A DNA stretch of 64,000 bases from Paraescarpia echinospica (lineage: Eukaryota; Annelida; Polychaeta; Sabellida; Siboglinidae): NCBI GenBank assembly GCA_020002185.1, contig CM034538.1:2820773-2884772 (forward strand), in the 5' to 3' direction. The notes below the pieces were generated by a model that did no database searches, had not been told where the DNA came from, and worked only from the letters and a program-made list of their open reading frames with translations. Shown piece by piece: positions 19,283 through 31,156 of this stretch (position 1 is the stretch's first letter; each line of letters begins with the position of its first letter). The position numbers were made by a program, and so were the translations under genes.

Positions 19283-21451
19283 GTTTGGGCGTAGATATTA
19301 TTAATTTATTATAATCACATACTACCAATTTAAACATCAAGAACCTAATTACAGTTGACCTAAATGAGAATGGAATTTATTATCATTGTATGCTACAACC
19401 GTAGGCCTACATTTTAATGACACAAAATGTGACTTGGTATTATTCAGTTCGGTATAACTTACACACTGGTGCCAATGCACCTGGTCATTTGCTAAACAAT
19501 CATCCATTCATATGCGCAACTACACAACATATAAAAGAACATTTATAGCAAACACACACATATTACATATTAGATCACATGGGCTGGGTAACACATCGCC
19601 TATTAAACATCAGCCACTGACGGAGAAATGTGTAGGCTGGGGATCAGCGAGTCATGCAGTGTTGCTAACTTGCCAGTGTAAATACTGTTCAAGCCAATGC
19701 ATATATATGTTTCATGCGGCTTTGATGCACAAAAACAAAACCAGTAAGTGTCGTCGTAGCGATTCACATATGACAGATTGCTTCACTTGGGACGGAAAAT
19801 ACAGTAATGATGTAATGTACATTCCGTGTTACAACGCTATCATCACGACCTTTACGGTACGTATCTAACGCCTATCAATAAATCGTCACTGCTTCTGGAA
19901 GCACATTTAACTGCCATTGGGCGATATCAGTAGGCGGCGCATTATTTCCGGTTCGTTGCGGCTGCGTGTGGTTGGTTCCGACAGCACACGAACATCTTCT
20001 AAATCTATCGGCCAAAGATGTTCCGTTTGACGTCAGACTGGTTCTTTACGAGTCTGTAGCAATGCTATATAGACATCATCGGCGGGCGGCAGTTGAACAA
20101 GCGGACATCGGAACCAGGGGGTGGGGTGGGGGCTGAGCCCCCAATATTTAAGATGAGGAGGGGGGTTGAAATATTAAGAATTATACCCCAATATTTAGAA
20201 CCTCAATTGGAGGTTTATTCACCACGTTCCGACGCCAGCAAAAATATATTTCATGTAGCTTAGCCGAATTTCGTACACGTGACGTCTTTATATTGGTCAG
20301 ATATTTGTCCTCGGTACTTGTTTAATTGTTTTCAGATGGACAAGACCGACGCTGAGCAATATAAAGTAATAAAGTATATGTAAACATGTGTTCTTAGATC
20401 TAAGAAAATCCAAGGAAGTTACATGTGCATTTGTTGATGATAAGACTCAGTACTTCCCAAAGAAATCGAGGTGGTGTTCGATTGAATAGGCCTGCCGATC
20501 AGTAAAGTGCAAAACGCTTTGAGCAGAATTGAAGTCTGGATACCGAGCTATATACGAACTTATCTTTCAACTTTGATGTTAAAGGAATTACATAAGCAGA
20601 GCAACGCATATGAAAACAAAATGCTGTTGGTGCCGCTGTCATACCGCATCAGAACCTCTGAACAATTACTATTCTAGTGCGTGCAAATGACAAAATGGAC
20701 GACAGAAACACACAGACTGTAGAGAGAACACGTTTAAGAGCTGCAATCATGTCCAAATTAGCGAAACAATAAGAAAGTTGCTAAAAGACAACATAAGCAT
20801 ACTACTGAGACCATCACAGTTCGGTTCACTTGCGAGTAGAGGAAATAATCGACAAGTATAGAACATATGTGGGCTAAAACATATCCTGTTGACAGATGCA
20901 ACTGTGTTATTGACTAGGAGGGCGCCAAAGTGATGGACGGATAAAGCAACAGGTGTATTTAGGACGTCCTCTGGATGAGGAAAACAACGCCAAAAAAGAA
21001 CAGAGACGAGGGATACCGGCTCAGTGACGTGTTGGACAGGCTGCTCGCCATGCCAAGTAGCAAATAGAAGAGGAGTTGGCACGCCACACATCAATCTCCG
21101 AAGAAACGGCGTAGACTGTGTCAACTTAGTTGTGTTGTGGAGACATTCCTAAACAATGCACCTCGGTTTAACACGAACCAACATTTTCCAAGACGAATGT
21201 GACTATCATTTCAGTTCGTCGGTTTTAGTTAAACAAAATCAATATTTTATTGAAAAACGTTACCCATCACAGGCCATAGTTGATTACCTTGGCCGAATAG
21301 ACGAAAGGCAGTTGCATTAAATCTCACGGTAGGCCCATGAATATACGACAACTTGTGCCGTACTATGAACTAAGATGATTTAGAGACCACAGGAAGAGGA
21401 GTCCGATCTCGACAGTTCTGCACTCGAGCCTGAAGCGGGCGTGAGGGGGGA
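19283..21451. other. Non-coding stretch
   Basis: Over 2 kb with no recognised gene. A GC-rich segment with G-runs and GGGGGCTGAGCCCCC lies near 20120-20145. A 125-codon minus frame at 20747-21124 has no recognisable family. Confidence 0.4.
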
Positions 21452-21477
21452 AGAGAGAGAGAGAGAGAGAGAGAGAG

Positions 21478-21554
<77 letters not shown>

Positions 21555-21640
21555 ACAGAGGAGGGAGGGAGGGAGGGAGGGAGGGAGGGAGGGAGGGAGG
21601 GAGGGAGGGAGGGAGGGAGGGTGGAAGGGAGGGAAAGATA
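21452..21640. repeat. Compound GA / TA / GA / GGGA microsatellite
   Basis: A GA run, a TA run (about 21479-21500), a second GA run, and then a GGGA tetranucleotide run of about 15 units to about 21620. The motif changes with almost no intervening sequence. Confidence 0.92.
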
Positions 21641-22729
21641 GAGAGAGGCAGCTGCTCGAAAACAGATTGGAGGGACAGAAGAATGGCTTGCTTTGATTTA
21701 TAGACATGGAGTAGCTTAAGACACGGCATTGCGAGAGATGACAATGGCAACACTGATATGGACGGGGATCTCACAGGCAAAGGTCAGGATTGTGGAAGGG
21801 ACGTATATGAAGAAACGAACGACAAACAAGTGCGTGGACCCGGCATTGACTGAATTGACTACACACGCTAGCCTGAAACAAGGGATTGCCCTGTTTCTCA
21901 TTGCAGTGGTGAAATTGGCAAGTAGAAAGGACAGAGATTACGGAAGCAAGCCAGAAACGCAACAAAGTCAATGTCGTGTCAATGGAAGCACCGATGGTTC
22001 GTTATTAATTAGTGTATTGACAGCGCATAGCCTACAAACAAGTGGCCGCAACGTGCTTACCATATGGATTATTTGTATCTCTATGATTATTCGTGATTAT
22101 TAATTGTTCAATTATCATACGGAAACACCTGTGTCACACCTTGTGATGTGCTGACTCGTTTGCTGTACACTTATATTATGGTCGGCGTTAATTAAAGGCT
22201 ACGGTGCGAGGGTGCCAATTTATTGTTGCACCACCTACGTCTTATAGAGTGGCCAGATGCGACATCATGTACTCGAATTCTCGCAGGTGGCTTAATAAAT
22301 AGCAATTACAGCTAACATCACGGACGACTTGTTCTTAGAAATATTAACAGGTTATACGAGTAGGTGTAAATATAAAGGCAGACGGTACATTTTATAGATT
22401 TGTATCCAGTTAACATGACTGCACAAAGCGGTTTTCACTGTAGACATGTTCATTTGAATATCCTGTCAACTCCTCTAAAACGCATTCAGCCACGCTGCAA
22501 TTATTGACAAAAACTATTCGTTCACATACATTCACCACTGTCTATAGCCAAGCATAGAGCGGGGTGAACTAAACAACGTGGAGTGAACGAAATTGCCCTA
22601 GCTTCGAAACAGCAACTAGGTGATCCCAAACCGGGTTCTCTCGAATGAACGTCCGATGGTCTAACGACAACGTCAGCGCGCCCTATACTGGTATCTTACG
22701 TGTTACTTATGAATGCTGCCGGATTGATC
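21641..22729. other. Non-coding stretch
   Basis: No gene recognised. A minus-strand frame at 21716-21901 has a hydrophobic segment (FFIYVPSTILTFA), but nothing around it supports an exon. Confidence 0.4.
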
Positions 22730-23056
22730 ACACACACACACATGCACGCACGCACACGCACGCACGCACGCACGCACACACACACGCACACGTATGCACG
22801 CACGCACGCACATACACACACACACACACAAACAAACACACACACACACACACGCACTCACGCTCACGCACAAACACACACACACGCACACGAACGCACG
22901 CACGCACACGCACGCACACACATATACACACATGCATGCACGCACGCACGCACTCACACACAAACGCACAAACACACACACGCATGCACGCACGCACACA
23001 AACACACACGCACGCACACAAACACTCACACACACGCAAACACACACACGCACGCT

Positions 23057-23095
<39 letters not shown>

Positions 23096-23108
23096 GCGCG
23101 CGCACGCA
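22730..23108. repeat. CA / CGCA microsatellite
   Basis: About 380 bases of CACA and CACG repeats with AAAC interruptions, ending in CGCGCG. Frames reading His-Thr or Cys-Val repeats are artefacts. Confidence 0.92.
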
Positions 23109-23413
23109 TGTAAGACGGTAAAACAAATCCGTAAGATCACAAATAAACCCGTAACTGTATCTACCTCCATTAGTTTTCTCAACAGGAGCTTGCCGAGCAA
23201 ACTAATATACTGACTGGTGCATCTGACTCCGTAAAGCTAGACAGTTCGTGAGTCTCGTTCTTTCAACAAATATTGAACTGATCATCCGTTATACGACGCT
23301 AATAATTTATAAATATGAGAGCAACAGAGCATATTGTGACAACGGCAGCGATCGATGGGAAACGAAGCAGTGGTGGGCAGACAAATAAAATCCTTGGTGG
23401 TCTGTCAGCCTGA

Positions 23414-23606
23414 CTAGGAAGAAGGGCAGCAGAACTGTTGCAAGACATCTACACGCTCGTGGAACTTTGTCTTGATGCAGCAGAAACAGCAACTGATGAA
23501 TATGACGATGACGACGATAGTGATTTGAGAAAAGACGGCCAGTATCTCGGAGTACAAGAAAACCTTGTTAAAAGGCACTAAGCCGTAGGTGATGTCATCT
23601 ACGCCC
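23414..23606 (-). CDS. Possible terminal exon encoding a membrane segment (unrecognised)
   Basis: A minus-strand frame of about 64 codons ends in TAG at 23414-23416. It begins after a possible acceptor (ATCGTAAG, ending at 23607). It contains a clear hydrophobic stretch with ITIVVIVIFISCCFCC followed by IKTKFHER, which looks like a single transmembrane helix with juxtamembrane cysteines and a basic stop-transfer. I do not recognise the family, and I could not find an upstream exon in a compatible phase, so this is tentative. Confidence 0.25.
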
Positions 23607-23683
23607 TTACGATCTCAGTTGTTAAAAAGATCACAGTTTTTTAAGATGCACAAGACGTCCATGTAAACCTACAAGTGTCCATG

Positions 23684-23940
23684 TCACGGTGGGTCACCAA
23701 CACTTCTAGTGTCAACCACGTTAACCACGGTTGACTCTGTTACACTCGGTGAAGCAGTGTCAGTGTCGGTGCCGCTGTCAGGTACCACCGTTCCATTCCC
23801 AGTGTTACGCACACACCTTTCCTGATAATAATTACACGGGTTAAAAATATGTAACAACATGCCACGAATACTCATGTAAACCCGCCGCCAGTCAGTAATG
23901 GCGAGCTCATACACATAGGCTAACGAAGGCAAAGTTAAAT
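23684..23940 (-). CDS. Possible exon (unrecognised), minus strand
   Basis: A minus-strand frame follows a plausible acceptor (TTTGCCTTCGTTAG). It begins with residues like YVYELAITDWRRVYMSIRG and ends with a Thr/Ser/Asp-rich tail before its stop. Codon use looks more protein-like than the flanks, but no family is recognised. It may belong with the membrane-segment exon at 23414-23606; a direct splice between them does not keep the frame at the donor I examined. Confidence 0.2.
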
Positions 23941-24565
23941 TAAGACGTCTGGTGCATAGCCGGAGAGATCTGCCTCGCCTACAGTCGTTAATCTTACCTT
24001 GCCACCGACTCCCGCCACTGCCAGCCGTCCTGTGGTCCCGTGTCCCGAGGTACGGTCGTCTGAGGCCGCAGAGTCGCTGTCTTACTGGCTGCAGCGTCTG
24101 CAACCTGTCACGTGAGGCCACGGTTGATGACGTCGCGAGGCTGCGCGGTACTCCTGGAGTGAGGAGGCCACCCACAGGCCCCAGCCGAGCATCTGAGTCG
24201 GGATACACCGCGGAGTGGGCAGTTTATTAGCACGGTCATGACGTACGAATTATATCTTTAAAGGCAACACCGTTCACATATCCGTGGGGAATGTTGGAGC
24301 TGTTTTAAGGGTCAGTACATCGTCAGTTAGCGGGTACGAGCATGTGCACACATTCAAAATCTGTTTCTGTGACAGTTAGCCAATATCCACTTACAACTCA
24401 TACTGTGGAATTATTAATGCTGATTATAGTATGGTTTATGACACGTATACTAGAACTTTCACATCATGTTTGTGTACATAAATACACATGTTATGGATTC
24501 TTGGCAGAATGCGTTTGGAGGAAGATCGACATGCATACTTAACTAGACCATTATTTCAACCTATG
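23941..24565. other. GC-richer non-coding stretch
   Basis: Minus-strand frames around 24.0-24.2 kb are Arg/Gly/Ser rich, and a GGTAAG donor-like site occurs near 23995. Nothing recognisable is encoded. Confidence 0.3.
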
Positions 24566-24850
<285 letters not shown>

Positions 24851-25783
24851 ACACGACAAATACCTAAAATCGTAAAACATGATTCTCATTGGTTATCGTA
24901 AGCTTGGTCTTTGAAAATAGCCCCTATTTCCAAAATGTTAGGCGTGGTAAAATTAACAAGGTTTGTTTGAACATCTTTGAACCCTGACCTGCATGATAAG
25001 ACACGAGCATATGGAGTATGTTGTCCGTGCAACAGGTTTTTGCGTTTCTGGTTCCGTTGCTTATCATGTTCAAACCACGACAACGAGACAGTGTTTGTAT
25101 GAATCAGAAATGGAACAACTCGTCTATAGAGGATCAGATTCTTCCATGTCGAAAAACAAAACGTGTGGACAAAATGCTAACTTTATTTACGAAAAAGGTT
25201 AGGAAGAAAGTAAATGCTATGTATATACATATAAACACGTATAGTAACATTACGGGTAAATGCAATGATAAAGAGTAAACGGTTAGCAAAAGTGCTGAAC
25301 AGCTGAACATACTGGATAAAAAAGTAAATAAATAAAAGCCTAAATTACATTAAATAAGTTGATTAGATACTAAAATGTGATTCTGAGATAAATAAGATTA
25401 ACAATTAATCAATACTATATGCATGAATAATACAAAGGTTAAATGAGGTCTGATTATATTAGTTTGAGAACAGAAATGTCTTCAATAATTTTAAGTACAT
25501 TATATCAAACGTAAACCTGTATACATAATACTGTATAATTGTCTGTTATACTGTAATAATATAACTTTGTACTTTACATGGTCTCTTTAATCCGCCTGCA
25601 ATGCTAATGGGTGTATGTTGATTCAGCACTCTCTGACGTCTGCACTATTAACAGAGGACCGCCAACGCGAGGCAACAACGTTTGAACATATTGCTCTCTA
25701 TCAATGGCGGCTTACGCACTTGATCATTACTTATTAACGATTTCCTGATCCGTTGCTAAATAAAGCAAACGATTGCCTTTGCT
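24851..25783. other. AT-rich non-coding stretch
   Basis: No gene recognised. Confidence 0.45.
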
Positions 25784-26046
25784 TCATCGTTCCAGGTTCG
25801 CCACACGGACGTAACTATGTTTAAAAGGTCCTTTGGGAACGCTGTGGTTCAAAGGTGTAATTGTAAGATACATCAGTCTAGTAACATCACATTTCACACA
25901 ACCGTGCCCTTTCAGATTGTCACAGGCGTGTCGTAATGTGACAAATTTCAAATACCATTCAAATTCTTCCCCCATCATGAAATGGCTTCTTTCCATCATA
26001 TATTTGTAATGCAAAAGTGAACATTGTTCTGGAGGTCCTGCCAAAT
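25784..26046 (-). CDS. Possible terminal exon of an unrecognised protein
   Basis: A minus-strand frame follows a reasonable acceptor (TTGCTATTTGGCAG) and runs about 86 codons to TGA at 25784-25786. It is mixed in composition, with four cysteines (for example HGCVKCDV) and no low-complexity runs. I recognise no family. The sequence that would hold the preceding exon is now LINE-derived, so if this was a gene it is interrupted or the exon lies farther away. Confidence 0.22.
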
Positions 26047-26129
26047 AGCAAGTAGGTACAATGTCAACACACAAACAACGCGCAACAATAAAAGAAGAAC
26101 TAAAGGCTATTAAGCTGACATTTAAAAAG

Positions 26130-26668
26130 ATTTAACAAGATTGCCACCCAGAGAATTAACTCTAGGTGGCAGGTGGACAAGGAAGCCCTTTGGCTAATCA
26201 AGAGTCCAACCCTTTTATTTATGTGTATCCCGCCCTTCTGAGGTATGTGTCGATTTCATTTTAAAACATATTCACGCTACTAGCACCCACACAATCAGCA
26301 GATAATCTGTTCCATTCATTTACAGTCCTTTGGGAAAATGAGAACTTTCTTATATATAATCTACACTGCTCCTTTGCTAATGTAACTTCATGTCCTCTAG
26401 TCCTTCTATCTTTCTTAACAGACTATTTCTATCAATATTTTCATAACCATTCTATATTTTAAACACTTCTATGTAATCTCCTCTCAATCTCCTGGTCTCT
26501 AGTGTTGTTAAACCACATTCTTTTAAGCGTATTTCATAAATAAGATCCCTCAGTTTTGATATCATTTTAGTTGCTCTCCTTTGTACTCTTTCTAACATAC
26601 ATTATGGTCTCCACGTTTGTATACAATATTCTAAATGAGGCCTCACTATTGTTCTGTACAGTGTTTTG
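26130..26668 (-). mobile_element. 3'-end fragment of a CR1-like LINE
   Basis: Closely similar to 50625-51180 (the minus-strand LINE). It includes the 3' terminal hairpin at 26143-26170 and the antisense of the C-terminal RT region (TCTAAATGAGGCCTCACTATT). It carries small deletions and is truncated at its 5' side around 26668. Confidence 0.8.
26143..26170 (-). other. LINE 3'-terminal hairpin
   Basis: Arms GCCACCCAGAG and CTCTAGGTGGC around an AATTAA loop, with one mismatch. The other copies (50635-50662, 60372-60399) have GCCATC and GATGGC, a paired change that keeps the stem. Confidence 0.65.
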
Positions 26669-26708
26669 TACTTTTAAAATACTCACTACGGAACTAAACA
26701 GTTTCTAG

Positions 26709-28690
26709 ACGTCATGTACAGTTACGGATTATATCCCTTGATTACAAAACCAAGTAGAATCTCTGAATTCATTGTATACAGTCATTTAGCTCAGCATTGG
26801 CCAACTGTAATCGGGACTGGATTATGCAACCGGAGGATATTAACACGGCATATAGTGAATTTGTTAACACTTTCACCGATCTATACAATACACATTATCC
26901 GATAGAAAGATGTATAATAAGATTCACAACTCATATAAGCCATGGTTTACAAAAGGATTAGCAAATGCATGTAAAAAGAAAAACAATCTCTACAAAAAAT
27001 ATATTGCATGTAAATCAAAAAGCACAGAAGAAAGATACAAAAGATGTAAAAATAAGCTAATTAATATTCAAAGACAAGCCGAAAAAGATCACTATTCTAA
27101 ATTAATGCAAAAAAATCAACATGATATTAAAGGAACTTGGAAAGTATTAAATTTAATAATAAAAAAGGGAAACACCTATAAATATATTCCAGATTCATTT
27201 GTCGGCGACAATAAAATCCTTACTGATAAATCAGAAATAGTCAATGGCTTTAACGATTTCTTCGTAAATGTTGGACCAACCACGGCTTGCCAGGAAAATC
27301 AAAACACCATTAAATGCAACCAGTAATTACGAGGATGTACAAATCAGAACGAAAGCCTCTATGTTTCTCCGTGCTACGGGTGAACAAGAAGTACTAAGTG
27401 TTGTTAACAATTTTAAAGGGAAATATTCTAATGATTATGATAATATAGACATGTATATCATAACAAAGGTTATTTCTCATATTGTAAAACCAGTAACTCA
27501 GAACTGTAATAGATCTTTTAAATCGGGCATATTTCCGGATAAAATTAAAGTGCAAAAGTCATTCCATTATTCAAAACTGGAGATAAAAAGGCGTTTTCCA
27601 ACTATAGGCCTGTGTCATTATTACCTCAGTTCTCCAACATTCTAGAAAAAATCTTTGAAATCAGGTTAGATAATTTTATAGAACTTAATGATATACTGAA
27701 TGAAAGTCAATATGGTTTTCGAAAAAAACAGATCAACCTCCATGGCGTTATTGGAGTTAACTGAGAAAATAGCAAATGCAATTGATAAGAATAAATCGTC
27801 AGTAGGCGTGTTTATCGACTTGAAAAAAGCTTTCGACACTGTAAACCACAATCTGCTGTTAAAAAAATAGAATTGTGTGGTATACGTGGGGTTGTAAATA
27901 ATTGGTTGAGCAGTTACCTTGAAAAGAGGAAACAATTTGTATGTATTGATAATGTAAAATCTAATGTTTTAAACATATTATGTGGAGTACCGCAAGGATC
28001 AATACTTGGACCAAAATTATTTTTGATTTATATCAATGACTTATGCAAAGTTTCTGATATAGTAAAATTCATTTTATTTGCAGATGACACTAACATATTC
28101 TACTGTGCTGATGATCCAAATATGCTTAGCGCAGTAGTCAACCAGGAGTTGGTGAAATTACAAAACTGGTTCGAATTAAACAAACTATCCCTTAATGTCG
28201 ATAAAACCAGTTTTATGATATTTGGAAAAAAGAGAAATGCTCCTGGCATCAATATAACGACACATCATAAAAAACATAGAAAGAGTGTACCAAACAACAT
28301 TCCTGGGTGTAATAATTGATGAGAAGCTATCCTGGAAAACACAAATTCAATTGGTTAAATCTAAATTAGCAAAAATAACATCAATAATTTACAAAGCACG
28401 AAGCTTATTAAATGTCAAGTCATCCTTGTTATACTTTTCACGTTTTATGCCGTATATTGACTACTGCTCTGAGAATTGGGGCAACACGTATCGTTCTAAC
28501 TTATGGCCGATATTTGTTTTGCAAAAAAGAGTGATTCGTATTATATATGGAGCAAAAGCTCAAGACCACACAAACAACTTGTTTATCGATCTTAAAGTTA
28601 TGAAGTTTTTTGATTATATTGAGTATAAAACGGATATCACAATGTACAAGGTGAAATATCATTTACTTCCGAAAACATTCTAAGCTGTTT
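26709..28690 (+). pseudogene. 5'-truncated LINE (jockey/CR1-type) ORF2, frameshifted
   Basis: Plus-strand fragments read in order: the endonuclease C-terminal motif YGLYPLITKPSRIS near 26718; the RT N-terminal region at 26910-27330; the block CGVPQGSILGP near 27980-28012; FADDT at about 28076-28091; and a C-terminal LINE RT region to 28683. At least four frame changes occur, so it is inactive. It is a different family from the CR1-like LINE found elsewhere in the window on the minus strand. The 5' part (ORF1 and most of the endonuclease) is missing. Confidence 0.82.
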
Positions 28691-29115
28691 TCACTTGAAT
28701 AACGGATGTTGGTGTGTAACAAGACAGAGATGTATTTAAACAATTGTACGTTCGTACAACTTTGAAGGCTATGTGTGTGTCTGTGGAACAGTTTACCTGA
28801 AGATTTAAGAAAATGTCAGCATATTTGTATGTTTAAAAAAAGTACAAATCATGTATAATTGACAGATATACAGCACTATTGTAATCGTGGTACTATGTGG
28901 AGAAATGAAAACCCATAAGAATATCAAAAATGTAAACAAATTAAATTAATATAAACTTATTATGTTGTAGGCACCGTGTACAATATGTTTTGATTGGTAA
29001 ATCTTTACTCTATAAAAACATATTGTATTTATATCGCAAGCACCTAAAATGGTTGGGGGTGAACCACTGATAAGTAGTGTACTTCTGTGACATGGATCTC
29101 CCTGTCTGCACAAAT
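28691..29115. other. LINE 3' tail and flank
   Basis: AT-rich sequence after the LINE ORF2 end, without coding sequence, running up to the Gypsy LTR. Confidence 0.4.
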
Positions 29116-29269
29116 TGTGACACCCCTGCGGGACTCCGGCACAGGAGAGCGGTGTGCACGAGCGCAGACGAGGAGAGGTGTGACGCGGGTTGCCTGCTTT
29201 GTATTCCGTGTTGGCTTTGTGATTAAACCTGTTTCCATTATTAAATCGTGTCGTTACGAGAATGTCACA
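29116..29269 (+). repeat. 5' LTR of the first Gypsy element
   Basis: A 154-base LTR with perfect 7-base inverted ends TGTGACA and TGTCACA and an ATTAAA signal near 29222. The primer binding site follows at once. Confidence 0.65.
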
Positions 29270-29283
29270 TTGGTGCCGTGACC
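29270..29283 (+). other. Primer binding site
   Basis: TTGGTGCCGTGACC directly after the LTR end. Position and the TGG start fit a tRNA primer binding site; the tRNA is not identified. Confidence 0.55.
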
Positions 29284-29593
29284 AGTCACATCAGCCATTA
29301 CAGGAAAGTACTGTTCGTTTCACGTTTTAACCTTGATTTATTTCGTTATTTCCATCCAAGTTCGTAATTGTTTTCGCAAATACAAATAGCGCATTCCGCC
29401 GATCGAAGACTAAGGCTTAAGGGCTTTTGAGCTGGGTAGCCCCTATCGTTATGCTACGCCTCAGTTCCCTTCGACTGTTGACAGGTTAACACCCTGTCGC
29501 ATTGATATGTCGGGAGCTTTCGAGGATGCCCCGCACGCTGAACTGTTTTCACCTACGCCAGCGTAGGTAAAGTTACGGCTATGGCACGCCGGA

Positions 29594-30289
29594 TTGGAAA
29601 AATGCCCGACATTGCCGACGTTCTCGGGCAGTAAAGATGCCAACACAGTGGACGATTTTCTTAATCGTTTCGACACGATTGCCGATATTTGCGGTTGGAC
29701 AGCTGGCCAACGTGCCCTCCAGTTGGAGATAGCTCTCGTGGGGGAAGCTTACCGTTTGGTGATACATACCGTCCAGCCGAAAGACTACCGTTCTCTCCGT
29801 GCGGCACTGGTCTGGCAGTATAGCCAGTTCGGTAGCGGAGTCGCTCTACGCAGGTTTAGGCAACGCAAACGGTGTGCTACAGAGCCGTTGCGAGTTTTTA
29901 CCAACGAACTGCTTGACCTGGCTCGTCAGGCATATCCGAATTGCGATATGCGTAGTCGTATGTCACTGGTCAAAGATAAGTTTATAGCCACCTTGACTGA
30001 TGAATTCACTCAGAGACCATGCTCTATTGAGAGTGATGCGCCTCTCGAAAGGCTCGTACACATTGCCGAGAAGAGTGAACAGTTTACCCAGTGTACCGTT
30101 AAACCAGACAATGGCGGTATATATACTCTAGCAACACCGAGTTGCTATGAGGCGAGCTGTGATAACACATATGCCAATGATGATACCGAAATTGACGCAC
30201 TAGTACCTCGTCTAAATATCGTGTTGCGGACAGCAGGGCCACATTGCACGCTATTGATCAGCACCACGTCGTCGTCAGACCTACTTTAG
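29594..30289 (+). pseudogene. Gypsy Gag
   Basis: A 231-codon frame with a Gag capsid-like pattern: LPTFSGSKDANTVDDFLNRF at the start, then RALQLEIALVGEA and a helix-rich region typical of Ty3/Gypsy Gag. Residues resembling a nucleocapsid zinc knuckle are not visible; the frame ends early, and 30290-30454 is broken. The true start is not clear because no in-frame ATG precedes the conserved part closely. Confidence 0.65.
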
Positions 30290-30454
30290 ATCCAGGTTCG
30301 ACGGTCAGACTTCTAACTCACAGTGGCGCAGCAAAACTCCTCGTTCGCATAATGGGACACGGCCAGATTCCCCAAACGGGGACAGGCTAGAATAAACCCG
30401 GGAAAAACTAGCCTTTCTCCGAACACTGATCCGGGAAATGAAGTAGACAAACAT

Positions 30455-31156
30455 GTGCCACCTACCAGTAATCTTGGTGTACACCCACGATTTTACAGAG
30501 TGAAACCAGTTGATGGCTGGGTGATTCGTACATGCATGTATGGCATGGAATGTCCCCTACTTTTGGACACAGGTGCCGCAGTGTCATTAATTGACCATCA
30601 AACTTATTTGGGTATCGCCGCTAGTGATCGCCCTCCGTTGCATCCTATACACACTCAGCTACAAACAGCAGATGGTGGCCAGATGAAATTATTTAGCGAG
30701 ACAACCCTAGAGTTGGCATTGGATGGATTCCACACATCACAAGATGTCGCAGTAGCTGATCTACGAGAACGTGGTGGAATTCTTGGGTTGGACTTCCTCC
30801 GTGAACATGGGTGCGAAATGTCGATGCGGGATGGGTTGCTGAAGATTGGGCCCACAACATTTGCATTGACCAAACAGGGTAAGCAAGACACAGTTGCACG
30901 TGTTCGCCTAGAGCAATCTGTAGAAATTCCGCCAGCCATGGAACTAGTTGTTACTGGAAGAGCTGAAAATAAGCTGCAGTATGCTGGTGGCAGCACTGCC
31001 TTGCTGACACCAAGTGCTAGTCTAATGACTGATACCGGGGTTGTTATGGGTGCATCGTTGGTTTCAAGTGGTACCAAGCACATACCAGTGGTACTCCTAA
31101 ACCCCACGGATGGGTCGATATACAGTTGGTGTGCTACAGTCGATGCCATGCATTGA
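30455..31156 (+). pseudogene. Gypsy aspartic protease region
   Basis: A frame of 233 codons with LLLDTGAAVSLID (catalytic DTG) near 30558-30596 and GGILGLDFLREHG (the ILG flap-side motif) near 30774-30812, the two hallmarks of retropepsins. It continues toward pol and stops at 31156, overlapping the next frame that resumes the polyprotein. Confidence 0.75.

Noticed and set aside
19512..19868. 118-codon plus-strand frame
   Set aside because: Mixed composition but no family, no promoter and no splice evidence; cannot be distinguished from chance.
20747..21124. 125-codon minus-strand frame
   Set aside because: No recognisable motif and no splice or start context; left unannotated.
21716..21901. 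Hydrophobic minus-strand frame as a second GPCR exon
   Set aside because: It has one hydrophobic run, but no conserved GPCR motif and no neighbouring exons.
29044..29281. Short frames across the Gypsy LTR
   Set aside because: They lie within the LTR and primer site and are non-coding by position.
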